NCBI GenBank assembly: GCA_003520455.1
Contig: DOUV01000703.1
Span: forward strand, 12,258-25,832
Reading direction: 5' to 3'
Length of the DNA: 13,575 bases
Source: Chloroflexota bacterium
Lineage (GTDB): Bacteria; Chloroflexota; Anaerolineae; Ardenticatenales; Ardenticatenaceae
Below are positions 1-6,251 of the stretch, one piece after another. The notes beneath the pieces were generated by a model, which worked only from the letters and a program-made list of their open reading frames with translations, was not told the origin of the DNA and did not search any database. The translations under genes were made by a program, and so were the position numbers. The stretch's first letter is position 1; every line of letters begins with the position of its first letter.

Positions 1-62
1 CGGCTGCGAACCAGACTTCGGACGTCTTGTCCCGCCCCCCGCGGGATGACGTGACCGGTGCT

Positions 63-1169
63 CTAGCTGATGCGTCTCTCCGTCGCCGCGTCGAAGAGGA
101 AGAAGCGATCGCTCGAGATTTCCAGCGCGACGGGCTCGTCCATGGCAACCTGGATACTGTCGTCCGAGAGAACCTGGACCAACTCTTTCCCCACGCGCAC
201 CCGCACCAACTGTTCGGTACCCATGGGCTCTGAGATGTATACCGTCCCGGACACAAGGCTCTTCCCGTTGGGCTGCAGGGATGCCGCCGGCTGAATCGCG
301 ATGTGCTGTGGCCGGACTCCCAACAGGACGTGCCCATTACTGGCCTGGTCGACCGCCCGCCGTCGTACCGGCTGAGGCAGTTCCAGATGGACGCCCTCAC
401 CAATCAGGTAGGTATGATCGTCCTGGTCCACCATCTCACAGGCCAGCAGGTTCATAGATGGTTCGCCGATGAACCGCGCGACGGTGACATTGGCCGGCTG
501 GTTGAAGAGCTCCTGCGGGGTCGCATACTGCTGCAGCACCCCCAGGTTCATGACGGCCACCCGGTCGGCCATCGTGATGGCCTCCAACTGGTCGTGGGTT
601 ACAAACACGGTGGTGATCCCCAACTCTTTCTGGAGGCGCTTCAGCTCGGCCCGCATGTAAGCGCGCAACTTGGCGTCGAGGTGCGAGAGAGGCTCGTCCA
701 TCACGAAGGCGGCCGGCTCACGGACCAGGGCACGCGCGATGCCGACGCGCTGCTTCTGGCCGCCGCTGATCTCTTTCGGGTAGCGCTCCAGCAGCATATC
801 GATCTCGAGCAGTTGCGCTGCGTGCCGTACCTTCTGGTCAATCTCGTTTTTCGGCATGTTGCGCAGCTCGAGCGGGTACGAGATGTTCTTGTAGACGGTC
901 TTGTGCGGGTAGAGCGCGTAGTTCTCGAACACCATCGCCACATTGCGCTCGCGCGGCGAGAGGCGATTGATCGGTTTACCGTCGAAGTAGATCTCGCCGG
1001 AGGTCGGGGTCTCGAGCCCGGCGGTCATCCGCAGCGTCGTGGTCTTGCCACAACCGGATGGGCCAAGGAGGCACATGAATTCGCCATCCTCGCACTGCAG
1101 GTTCAAATTGCTGACCGCTACGACCCGTCCGAAATCCTTGGTGATGCGTTCCCAGGTGATACTTGCCAC
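63..1169 (-). CDS. Carbohydrate ABC transporter ATP-binding protein (MalK/UgpC type)
   Basis: This is the ATPase that powers the sugar importer encoded just upstream; it acts as a dimer on the cytoplasmic face of the two permeases. I place the start at GTG 1169 (368 aa), because AGGAGG lies 6 nt before it; the GTG 18 nt further upstream would put that ribosome site inside the gene. Visible motifs: Walker A GPSGCGKTT (about 36-44), signature ISGGQ (134-138), Walker B FVMDE (155-159), H-loop VTHDQ with His192, and a C-terminal MalK-type TOBE/OB region (about 240-368). Two core motifs are unusual. The Q-loop reads VFENYALYPH, with Glu82 where the family normally has Gln, and the signature begins ISGGQ rather than LSGGQ. 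It is the last gene of the block, separated from the MalG-type permease by about 320 bp. Family assignment is certain; the substrate is not known. Confidence 0.95.
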   Translation of the reverse strand: MASITWERITKDFGRVVAVSNLNLQCEDGEFMCLLGPSGCGKTTTLRMTAGLETPTSGEIYFDGKPINRLSPRERNVAMVFENYALYPHKTVYKNISYPLELRNMPKNEIDQKVRHAAQLLEIDMLLERYPKEISGGQKQRVGIARALVREPAAFVMDEPLSHLDAKLRAYMRAELKRLQKELGITTVFVTHDQLEAITMADRVAVMNLGVLQQYATPQELFNQPANVTVARFIGEPSMNLLACEMVDQDDHTYLIGEGVHLELPQPVRRRAVDQASNGHVLLGVRPQHIAIQPAASLQPNGKSLVSGTVYISEPMGTEQLVRVRVGKELVQVLSDDSIQVAMDEPVALEISSDRFFLFDAATERRIS

Positions 1170-1381
1170 GTCTGTCCTCCTCTGCACGTGCAGGTGCGGT
1201 TTCCTTCGCCGTCAGCCGACAAGAGCTGTTCCCATTGATCTTTGACTGATCCGTACCCGACTCGCCATACTTCCGGGTGAATCACGCGTGCTCTTCCCTG
1301 GTGTCTGGATCGCAACTTCACTTCCCCGTGACGTCATTTCGTTTTACGTTTCGCTCAAGCTGGAACGCGGTGGGATGGGTG

Positions 1382-1402
1382 GGCGAGGGCAGTGCCCTCG
1401 CC
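1382..1402. repeat. Perfect inverted repeat in the permease-ATPase gap
   Basis: GGCGAGGGCA and TGCCCTCGCC are perfect 10-nt complements separated by one base. In RNA this gives a GC-only stem of about 8-9 bp with a small loop. It sits in the roughly 320-bp gap between the MalG-type permease stop (1489) and the ATPase start (1169), which holds no convincing gene. No T-run follows on either strand, so it is not a classical intrinsic terminator. An mRNA-processing or stabilising hairpin, or a copy of a dispersed repeat, are the main alternatives. Confidence 0.6.
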
Positions 1403-1488
1403 TCCCCCGTACACACGAGCGCTACGGTTCACGTGTCAACCGATTGAGCCGTCAGCGTGCGGACGGTAGATCAGACCATGTTCACCGT

Positions 1489-2322
1489 TTACTCCCGAAT
1501 CGCCCCATAGCTGAGAGTTCGAACGATGTACTTCTGCAGATACCATGACAGCATCACGATTGGGACAATCACCAGCAGGCCGAGTGCGGCAATCCCGCCC
1601 CAGTGGGGCTCAACGTGTCCAATGTTGATCCCAGGGATGATCTTGGTAAACGGAGTGATGCTCCGGCCGGTCAGGATGGTAGCGAACAAGAGCTCATTCC
1701 AGGCGAAGATGTAACAGAACAAGGAAACCGCCACCAGGCCCGGAGCGGCCAGAGGCAGGACATGATCACGGAAGAGCTGCAACCAGGAGGCGCCGTCCAC
1801 CTCCGCTGCCTCTTCAATCTGGACCGGAATCTCCTCAAAGAATCCTTTCATGATCCAGACGACGAACGGGATACTGGCCATACTATTCACCAGGATGAGG
1901 AGCAGGTACGTGTCGAAGATGCCCAGCCGAATAGCAATCAGGAAGAACGCAATCGCCGGCACGATGGGCGGCATGAAGCGGAACGAGAGGATCGTGAACG
2001 AGAGGTCGTCTCCGCCCGTCCTGTAGCGAGCAATGCTGTACGCCGCGGGAACACCGACGGCCATTGAGAGCACGAGGGTGCCGAGCGCAATGATGAGACT
2101 ATCGACGATGGCCGGACCGCCTCCCTGCCGCACCAGCGCCTCGGTGAAATTGTCGAGCGTCCAGTGACTCGGCCAAAACGTCGGCGGATAGGTCATGAAC
2201 TCCTCGAGCGGCTTGAACGCTGTGATTGCCAACCAATAGAGTGGAAACGCGGTCCAGAGCAGCGCCACCAAGACGATGGCGTAAGCGACGATGTCTCCTA
2301 GATTGAGGTGCAGCCTTTTCAT
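1489..2322 (-). CDS. Carbohydrate ABC transporter permease, MalG type
   Basis: This is one of the two integral-membrane subunits forming the sugar channel. The 277-aa length is usual for the MalG/UgpE family. Hydrophobic segments are seen near residues 11-35, 73-97, 110-132, 138-160, 193-214 and 240-262, giving six probable membrane helices. The cytoplasmic EAA loop that docks into the ATPase is at about 170-194 (EEAAEVDGASWLQLF...LPLAAPG) with the conserved Gly. The ATG start is preceded by GAGGTG at a 6-nt distance. It lies 119 bp downstream of the MalF-type permease; the gap holds an imperfect long hairpin. The family call is secure; transport specificity cannot be read from the sequence. 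Confidence 0.95.
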   Translation of the reverse strand: MKRLHLNLGDIVAYAIVLVALLWTAFPLYWLAITAFKPLEEFMTYPPTFWPSHWTLDNFTEALVRQGGGPAIVDSLIIALGTLVLSMAVGVPAAYSIARYRTGGDDLSFTILSFRFMPPIVPAIAFFLIAIRLGIFDTYLLLILVNSMASIPFVVWIMKGFFEEIPVQIEEAAEVDGASWLQLFRDHVLPLAAPGLVAVSLFCYIFAWNELLFATILTGRSITPFTKIIPGINIGHVEPHWGGIAALGLLVIVPIVMLSWYLQKYIVRTLSYGAIRE

Positions 2323-2363
2323 CTATCACACCTCTGAGTGCTTTGACACTCTTCGCCTCAGTG

Positions 2364-2449
2364 GCGAGTAGCAAGTAGCAAAGAAACTTGCACAATGGAT
2401 GGGTGATGAAGAGAACAAAGTCCCTGCCGCTTTGCTCCCTGCTACCCGC
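2364..2449. repeat. Long imperfect inverted repeat between the two permease genes
   Basis: Positions 2364-2383 (GCGAGTAGCAAGTAGCAAAG) and the complement of 2430-2449 (GCGGGTAGCAGGGAGCAAAG) match at 17 of 20 positions, with 46 nt between them. In the minus-strand transcript two of the three mismatches become G-U wobbles, so 19 of 20 positions could pair. The first arm covers the stop codon of the MalF-type permease (2442-2444). The left arm itself holds a tandem AGTAGCA AGTAGCA. No U-run follows. It may be a folded intercistronic element affecting mRNA decay or coupling, or a copy of a genome-wide dispersed repeat; I cannot tell which. Confidence 0.6.
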
Positions 2450-3380
2450 TCCTCTGGGAGACTCGGGACAGTTGCTTGAGGAGTGCCTTCCCCAAGATGA
2501 TGATCACGATCAACTGGATGAAGCTCAAGGCGGCGGCATACCCGTGCTCAAAGTAGGTAAAGCCGATCTTATAGGTGTACCAGGCCACACTTTCCGTGAA
2601 GTCCCCAGGCCCACCGCGAGTGACACCGAAGATCAGATCGAAGGTCTTCCAGGCATCGATCATCCGCAGGAACACGGCCAGAAAGATGAACGGCTTCATG
2701 AGAGGCAGGGTCATATTCTTGAACACCTGCCATCCGGTTGAACCATCGACGTGCGACGCCTCGTAGATCTCTCGTGGGAGGCTTTGGAGGCCGGCCAGCA
2801 ACAGGATCGTGACAAACGGCGTCCACTCCCAAATGTCGGCGATCAGCAGGCCGAGGAGCGCTGCCGAACGGTCGGCGAGCCAGTCGGGACCCTGGATGTG
2901 CAGGGTCTGCAAAAGGAGATAGTTCAACGCGCCGTACCGGGCTTTGTAGATCATCTTCCACAAGACGCCCACCACCGTCGGCGCGATCATCATGGGGACC
3001 AGCATCAGCGTCATCGAGAACTGACGCACCCGGCTGTGGACCCGCTGCAGCGCCCACGCGATGATGAAGCCCACCACCAGTTGAATGCCGACGCTCACGA
3101 AGACGAACCAGACGGTCACGTAGAGGCCGTGCCAGAAGCGGTACGTCTGGAAGGCACGGATGAAGTTCTTCAATGCGACGAACTCGAGTGCTTGCCCGGG
3201 GGTGTATTTGGAGACCGACAGTACCACCACGTAGATCGTCGGGCCAAGGCCAACGGCTAATAGGACGAACACAGCCGGCAGTACCAGCGTCCAGCGAAAC
3301 ATTCGCTCGTTCTGAAACCACTCCCGGAAGCGGGTAGTCGACGAGGTCGCCGGTATTTTTGATGCGGCTGTAGATGACAT
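2442..3380 (-). CDS. Carbohydrate ABC transporter permease, MalF/UgpA type
   Basis: This is the second membrane subunit of the sugar importer. The open frame extends back to 3560, but I choose ATG 3380 (312 aa, MSSTAASKIP...). It is preceded by AGGAGGTG 5 nt upstream, and the extra 60 residues are low-complexity Gly/Pro/Ser-rich sequence unlike the family. Six hydrophobic segments are visible near 30-54, 86-111, 121-143, 172-198, 230-252 and 281-300. The EAA loop is at about 207-230 (EASHVDGSTGWQVF...LPLMKP). It lies downstream of the binding protein, with an aldo/keto reductase gene remnant and a strong hairpin between them. Together with the MalG-type subunit it should form the heterodimeric channel. 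Confidence 0.93.
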   Translation of the reverse strand: MSSTAASKIPATSSTTRFREWFQNERMFRWTLVLPAVFVLLAVGLGPTIYVVVLSVSKYTPGQALEFVALKNFIRAFQTYRFWHGLYVTVWFVFVSVGIQLVVGFIIAWALQRVHSRVRQFSMTLMLVPMMIAPTVVGVLWKMIYKARYGALNYLLLQTLHIQGPDWLADRSAALLGLLIADIWEWTPFVTILLLAGLQSLPREIYEASHVDGSTGWQVFKNMTLPLMKPFIFLAVFLRMIDAWKTFDLIFGVTRGGPGDFTESVAWYTYKIGFTYFEHGYAAALSFIQLIVIIILGKALLKQLSRVSQRSG

Positions 3381-3435
3381 CGCTGCACCTCCTCTGCTTC
3401 CCACCAGGCCCGGGGGAGCTTGAGACGGCCCGCGC

Positions 3436-3606
3436 TCACACCAGGACTCGGTCGCACCTTTCGAGCCCGTGGCGAATGGCGGCGATGGAATCCGCGTCGT
3501 CCTGGGGCCCCCAGGCCCACTGCCACCTGCCGCCGCCGATGGCCCACGTGCCCAGCCCAATTGTCGTCAGGTGGAGGTCACTCTCTCCCAGTCTTCGCGT
3601 CTGCAC
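3436..3606 (-). pseudogene. 5' remnant of an aldo/keto reductase gene
   Basis: From GTG 3606, with AAGGA 9 nt upstream, the frame encodes 56 residues. The first 49 or so look like the N-terminus of an aldo/keto reductase: VQTRRLGESDLHLTTIGLGT, then WAIGGGRWQWAWGPQDDADS, then IAAIRHGLE. The family continues with a conserved stretch around the catalytic Asp (the 'G-I-x-x-I/F-D-T-A' region). Here the match stops at about 3460 and a TGA follows at 3436. I checked the other two minus frames down to the permease start and found no continuation, so this looks like a deletion, not a frameshift. Full family members are about 300-330 aa, so no TIM barrel or catalytic tetrad remains. The intact ribosome site suggests the peptide may still be translated. 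A role as a leader peptide for the permease is possible but unsupported. Confidence 0.75.
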
Positions 3607-3667
3607 CGGCGTGTTCCTTCTCTCGTGTTCGACCCGCTCGCGCGGCCAGTTACTGAAGTTTTCCGCC

Positions 3668-3707
3668 TGGGTCTGGGGCTTCCCGAGCCCGGGGAGCCCC
3701 AGACCCA
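3668..3707. repeat. Strong 17-bp intercistronic hairpin after the binding-protein gene
   Basis: TGGGTCTGGGGCTTCCC (3668-3684) and GGGGAGCCCCAGACCCA (3691-3707) are complementary at 16 of 17 positions, around a 6-nt loop. On the minus-strand transcript it begins 14 nt after the binding-protein stop (3722). The sequence after it (GGCGGAAAACTTC) has no U-run, so it is a poor intrinsic terminator. A stable hairpin at this place is typical of binding-protein/permease operons. There it shields the upstream mRNA from 3' exonucleases and keeps the binding protein in excess over the membrane subunits. Confidence 0.8.
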
Positions 3708-3721
3708 CGTGCCGAACCGGC

Positions 3722-5248
3722 CTACGGCCAGAGGTTCTTGGGCTTCAGCACCTCGTTGATGTAGTACTGGTATTCCTTGAGTTGCGAGTCACGGCCGATC
3801 TCGTCGGTGATCTCGTTGAATTCTTTCTGGATTCCCGTGCAGGTCTCTTCGGGCGTCACCTGGTTCGCAAAGGCCTTCTTGGCCCATCGCTCCGTGACCT
3901 CGTGATAGCGGCCGGCGCCCGGGATCTGGAGGGCGGGATAGCCGTCAATCGTGGACTGCTTGATCACATCCATATAGAGCTGGCAGTTCCACTCGGCACC
4001 CTGGCAGAGGTGCGCGGCGGCCGCCGGCTCCAGGTGCGACTTGCGCCAGGGATCGAGCCAGGTGTCGTTGTTGTAGACCAACCCTTTGGTGCGTGCCTTG
4101 TCCTGGAAGAAAACGAGAACCTTGTAGGCGGCTTCCTTGGCCTGCGAGGCTTTGCTGATGGAGAGGACACGCCCACCGTTCTCTTCCGGTCGATGGCCGA
4201 CCTTGCCGTCCTTCAGAAAGCCGGGCATCTCGGCCACGGCGACATTGTTCACCGCCGTCTTGCTGCCAAGCTTAGGATCATTGGCCCACTTCCAGACGTC
4301 GGGCCATTGCGGAAGGAAGAAAGCGCGGTCGTGAACGATGATCTGATTGCGCGCATCCTCGAACTCGAAGGAGTGCGCCTCGGGCGGCGACGCTTTGTCG
4401 AAGGTCTCCTGGCCGTTCTTGATCGCCGCGACGCAGATGTCATAGTTCTGGCCGTCGAGGGCGTTCATCTTGTCTTCGCTAAACCACTGGCCGCCCATGC
4501 CAAGAAAGCGGTCCTTGAAGACGAAGCCCGCAAGGAATCCGGCAATCTCAGCCGTTCCGTAGAAGTCCTTATCCGGCCGCGTGAAGAATTCGGCCACATC
4601 CAGGTACTGATCCCAGGTCAGATTGTTGACGTCGAAGTCGTAGCCGTACTTGGCCTTGAAGGCTTCGTGCTCTTTCGGGTCGGTGGCCAGATCGTGCCGG
4701 TAGTGCAGCAATTTTATGTCGCCGTCATACTGGACCGAGTAGAACTTCCCCTTATACATGTAAGCCCACTTGTACCCATTCTGGACGTCACCGAAATCGA
4801 TGTCTTTCCCCACTTGCTCGTCACCGCCAGGGGCGATCTCACCGAGTGGTGCCAGGAATTGATAGAAGTCGGCGGTGTACATGGGCCAGTAGGACAGGAC
4901 GTCGTACTGCCCGGCGCCGGATGAGAGGTCCAGGTATTGGATCTCGTACTGCTCGGAGAAGGGGTGGGCCACAACCTTGAGATCAATGTTCAGCTTGTCC
5001 TTGATCTCCTGGGCGAACGACCCCAACGTCTTTTCTTGGGCTCCGGACTCGACCGACAACACCACGGTCGTCAGCTTATCCATCGGCTTCTTGGCCCAGT
5101 CCTCAGACGCGGCGGGGGCTTTCGCCTCGGATGCGGCGGGGGCAGCCGGGGGGGCTGGTGCAACCGACTGACCACAGCCAGCCAGGAGCCCAAGCGCCAC
5201 GAGAAGGACAAGTGCGGCAGCCAGCAGTGAGTGGTGTTTGCGTGTCAT
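3722..5248 (-). CDS. Extracellular solute-binding lipoprotein of the carbohydrate ABC transporter
   Basis: This is the substrate receptor of the importer. The 508-aa protein begins with a lipoprotein signal: basic MTRKHH, a hydrophobic stretch, and lipobox LAGC with the lipidated Cys at residue 25. An Ala/Pro/Ser-rich tether follows up to about residue 50. The rest is a family-1 type binding protein (TTVVLSVESGAQEKTLGSFA, then a YDVLSYWPMYTADFYQFLAP hinge-like segment). At 508 aa it is longer than the usual 400-450 aa of MalE-like proteins. The start is fixed by the signal peptide; a GAGG lies 8 nt upstream and a further AGGAGG lies in a hairpin before that. It is encoded 159 bp downstream of the KGPDC-like gene and ahead of the permeases. 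The ligand is unknown; sugar or sugar acid is inferred from the neighbours. Confidence 0.93.
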   Translation of the reverse strand: MTRKHHSLLAAALVLLVALGLLAGCGQSVAPAPPAAPAASEAKAPAASEDWAKKPMDKLTTVVLSVESGAQEKTLGSFAQEIKDKLNIDLKVVAHPFSEQYEIQYLDLSSGAGQYDVLSYWPMYTADFYQFLAPLGEIAPGGDEQVGKDIDFGDVQNGYKWAYMYKGKFYSVQYDGDIKLLHYRHDLATDPKEHEAFKAKYGYDFDVNNLTWDQYLDVAEFFTRPDKDFYGTAEIAGFLAGFVFKDRFLGMGGQWFSEDKMNALDGQNYDICVAAIKNGQETFDKASPPEAHSFEFEDARNQIIVHDRAFFLPQWPDVWKWANDPKLGSKTAVNNVAVAEMPGFLKDGKVGHRPEENGGRVLSISKASQAKEAAYKVLVFFQDKARTKGLVYNNDTWLDPWRKSHLEPAAAAHLCQGAEWNCQLYMDVIKQSTIDGYPALQIPGAGRYHEVTERWAKKAFANQVTPEETCTGIQKEFNEITDEIGRDSQLKEYQYYINEVLKPKNLWP

Positions 5249-5283
5249 GTTTTCTCCCTCTTACCTCCTGGTAAGTAGAAAAC
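5249..5283 (-). promoter_or_regulatory. Hairpin holding the ribosome-binding site of the solute-binding protein
   Basis: Directly before the binding-protein ATG the transcript reads GUUUUCU-A-CUUACC-AGGA-GGUAAG-AGGG-AGAAAAC-AUG. The inner arms CUUACC/GGUAAG (5275-5270 and 5265-5260) pair perfectly across a 4-nt loop. The outer arms GUUUUCU/AGAAAAC (5283-5277 and 5255-5249) also pair perfectly. The AGGAGG Shine-Dalgarno lies in the loop and inner stem. The second candidate, GAGG, starts at the base of the inner stem and runs into the internal bulge. The fold therefore could restrain ribosome access to the most heavily expressed gene of the importer. This is a structural reading only. Confidence 0.6.
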
Positions 5284-5407
5284 GACGTGGTTCGAACACG
5301 AATGGGTGCGCAGTCGTATCGCCAAAATCCTTGTGGCATCCCCCCTTTCCACCCACTGGCTGGGTTCTCCTGGCGTCCGAGCGTACCGAAGCTGCGAGGT
5401 GGCGGGC

Positions 5408-6061
5408 CTACCAGAGGCGAGCAATCGCGGAGCGGAGTTCCCCCGCCGCCACCGCCGGGGCCTTCGCCTGGTGAATCGCGCGACCGGCAACAATCACTGC
5501 CACCTGTAGATCCTGGAAGAAGGGAAGGAGCTCGACGGTGATGCCACCGGTGATCGTAACCTTGAAACCCATATCAATCAGCGTGCGGATGATGCGACGA
5601 TCGTGCTCGGACCATTCGCGGCGGGCGGCCTGCTCGTCCCAGCCGCGGTGATAGACCATCCGCTCGACGCCGAGCTGGCGCCATTCCTCGGCCTGCGCGA
5701 GAATGTCGCGGACTCCGGTAAGCTCCATGAGGATCTCTTTGCCGCACTGCCGGCCAACCTCCAGCGCGGCCTGGACGGTCGCCAGGGGCGCGCCGCCGAT
5801 CACGGTCATCATGTCGGCGCCGGCGTCGAAGGCCATCTGGGCTTCGAGGGCCCCAACATCCGGTGTTTTGAGGTCAGCCAGGATCAGCTTATCGGGACAG
5901 ACCTCATGCACGGCACTCACGGCCTGGATGCCGGCTGCCTTACAGAGTGGGGTGCCGATCTCGATGATGTCAACGTGGTCGGCGACCTTCAGCGCCATCG
6001 CGAGCGCTTTCGGGAGAGAGATGTAATCCAGGGCGACCTGGAGGAGCGGTGTTGAATTCAT
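5408..6061 (-). CDS. 3-keto-L-gulonate-6-phosphate decarboxylase-like protein (OMPDC superfamily)
   Basis: This is a 217-aa (beta/alpha)8-barrel enzyme. ATG 6061 is chosen because AAGGGG lies about 7 nt upstream and MNSTPLLQVALD aligns with the family start. The family (UlaD/SgbH) decarboxylates 3-keto-L-gulonate 6-phosphate to L-xylulose 5-phosphate using Mg2+; the sister family makes 3-hexulose-6-phosphate (HPS). Conserved residues relative to E. coli UlaD, recalled from memory: Asp12, Glu34 (DIIEIGT), the DxKxxD motif Asp63-Lys65-Asp68 (LADLKTPDVG), Glu113 (MELTG), His138 (VYHRG) and Thr171 (VTITGG). UlaD Arg139 is replaced by Trp141, and the DLKTPD form is HPS-like, so the exact reaction is uncertain. 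It lies between the E2 gene and the ABC importer, which suggests a role in catabolism of the imported compound. No kinase to make its phosphorylated substrate, and no phosphohexuloisomerase, is seen here. Confidence 0.85.
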   Translation of the reverse strand: MNSTPLLQVALDYISLPKALAMALKVADHVDIIEIGTPLCKAAGIQAVSAVHEVCPDKLILADLKTPDVGALEAQMAFDAGADMMTVIGGAPLATVQAALEVGRQCGKEILMELTGVRDILAQAEEWRQLGVERMVYHRGWDEQAARREWSEHDRRIIRTLIDMGFKVTITGGITVELLPFFQDLQVAVIVAGRAIHQAKAPAVAAGELRSAIARLW

Positions 6062-6144
6062 GGCTTTCCCCTTTATTGGGCGCATAGACAGGAGTGCCCG
6101 CGTCGCTGGGAGCGCTCAGACCACCCAAGACCTTGCTAAACCGG

Positions 6145-6190
6145 CACGAATGACGAAACTCGATGGGGGCTGTCTTCGTTATCATTCGTG
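6145..6190. repeat. Inverted repeat between the E2 and KGPDC-like genes
   Basis: CACGAATGA (6145-6153) and TCATTCGTG (6182-6190) are perfect complements. They can be extended by CGAA/TTCG across a 3-nt bulge, leaving a loop of about 20 nt. It lies in the 190-bp gap between the E2 stop (6252) and the KGPDC-like start (6061). No U-run follows on the minus transcript. It could be an mRNA hairpin separating the dehydrogenase and transporter halves of the block, or a regulator site; nothing else recognisable lies in this gap. Confidence 0.45.
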
Positions 6191-6251
6191 GAATTCGCGG
6201 CCAACCGGTCTGTGAGCCATGATGGTCGGAATACCGCTCGAACACCTTGCC

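Noticed and set aside
30..46. Short hairpin TCCCGC-CCCCC-GCGGGA after the last gene of the minus block, considered as terminator
   Set aside because: The stem is only 6 bp and no U-run follows on the minus-strand transcript, so it does not qualify as an intrinsic terminator.
303..1238. Plus-strand open frame of 311 codons opposite the ABC ATPase
   Set aside because: It mirrors the ATPase reading frame, as is common in GC-rich genomes; no domain and no ribosome site seen.
1434..1439. Consensus TTGACA on the minus strand before the ATPase gene, considered as an internal promoter
   Set aside because: No acceptable -10 box lies 16-19 bp downstream; the -35 match alone is not enough.
3381..3560. 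N-terminal extension of the MalF-type permease to 3560
   Set aside because: The extra 60 residues are Gly/Pro/Ser-rich, overlap the aldo/keto reductase remnant, and the AGGAGGTG ribosome site points to ATG 3380.
3374..4924. Long plus-strand open frame of 516 codons opposite the binding protein
   Set aside because: It is antisense to a clearly recognisable lipoprotein gene, has no family resemblance and an odd composition; it is a GC-rich codon shadow.
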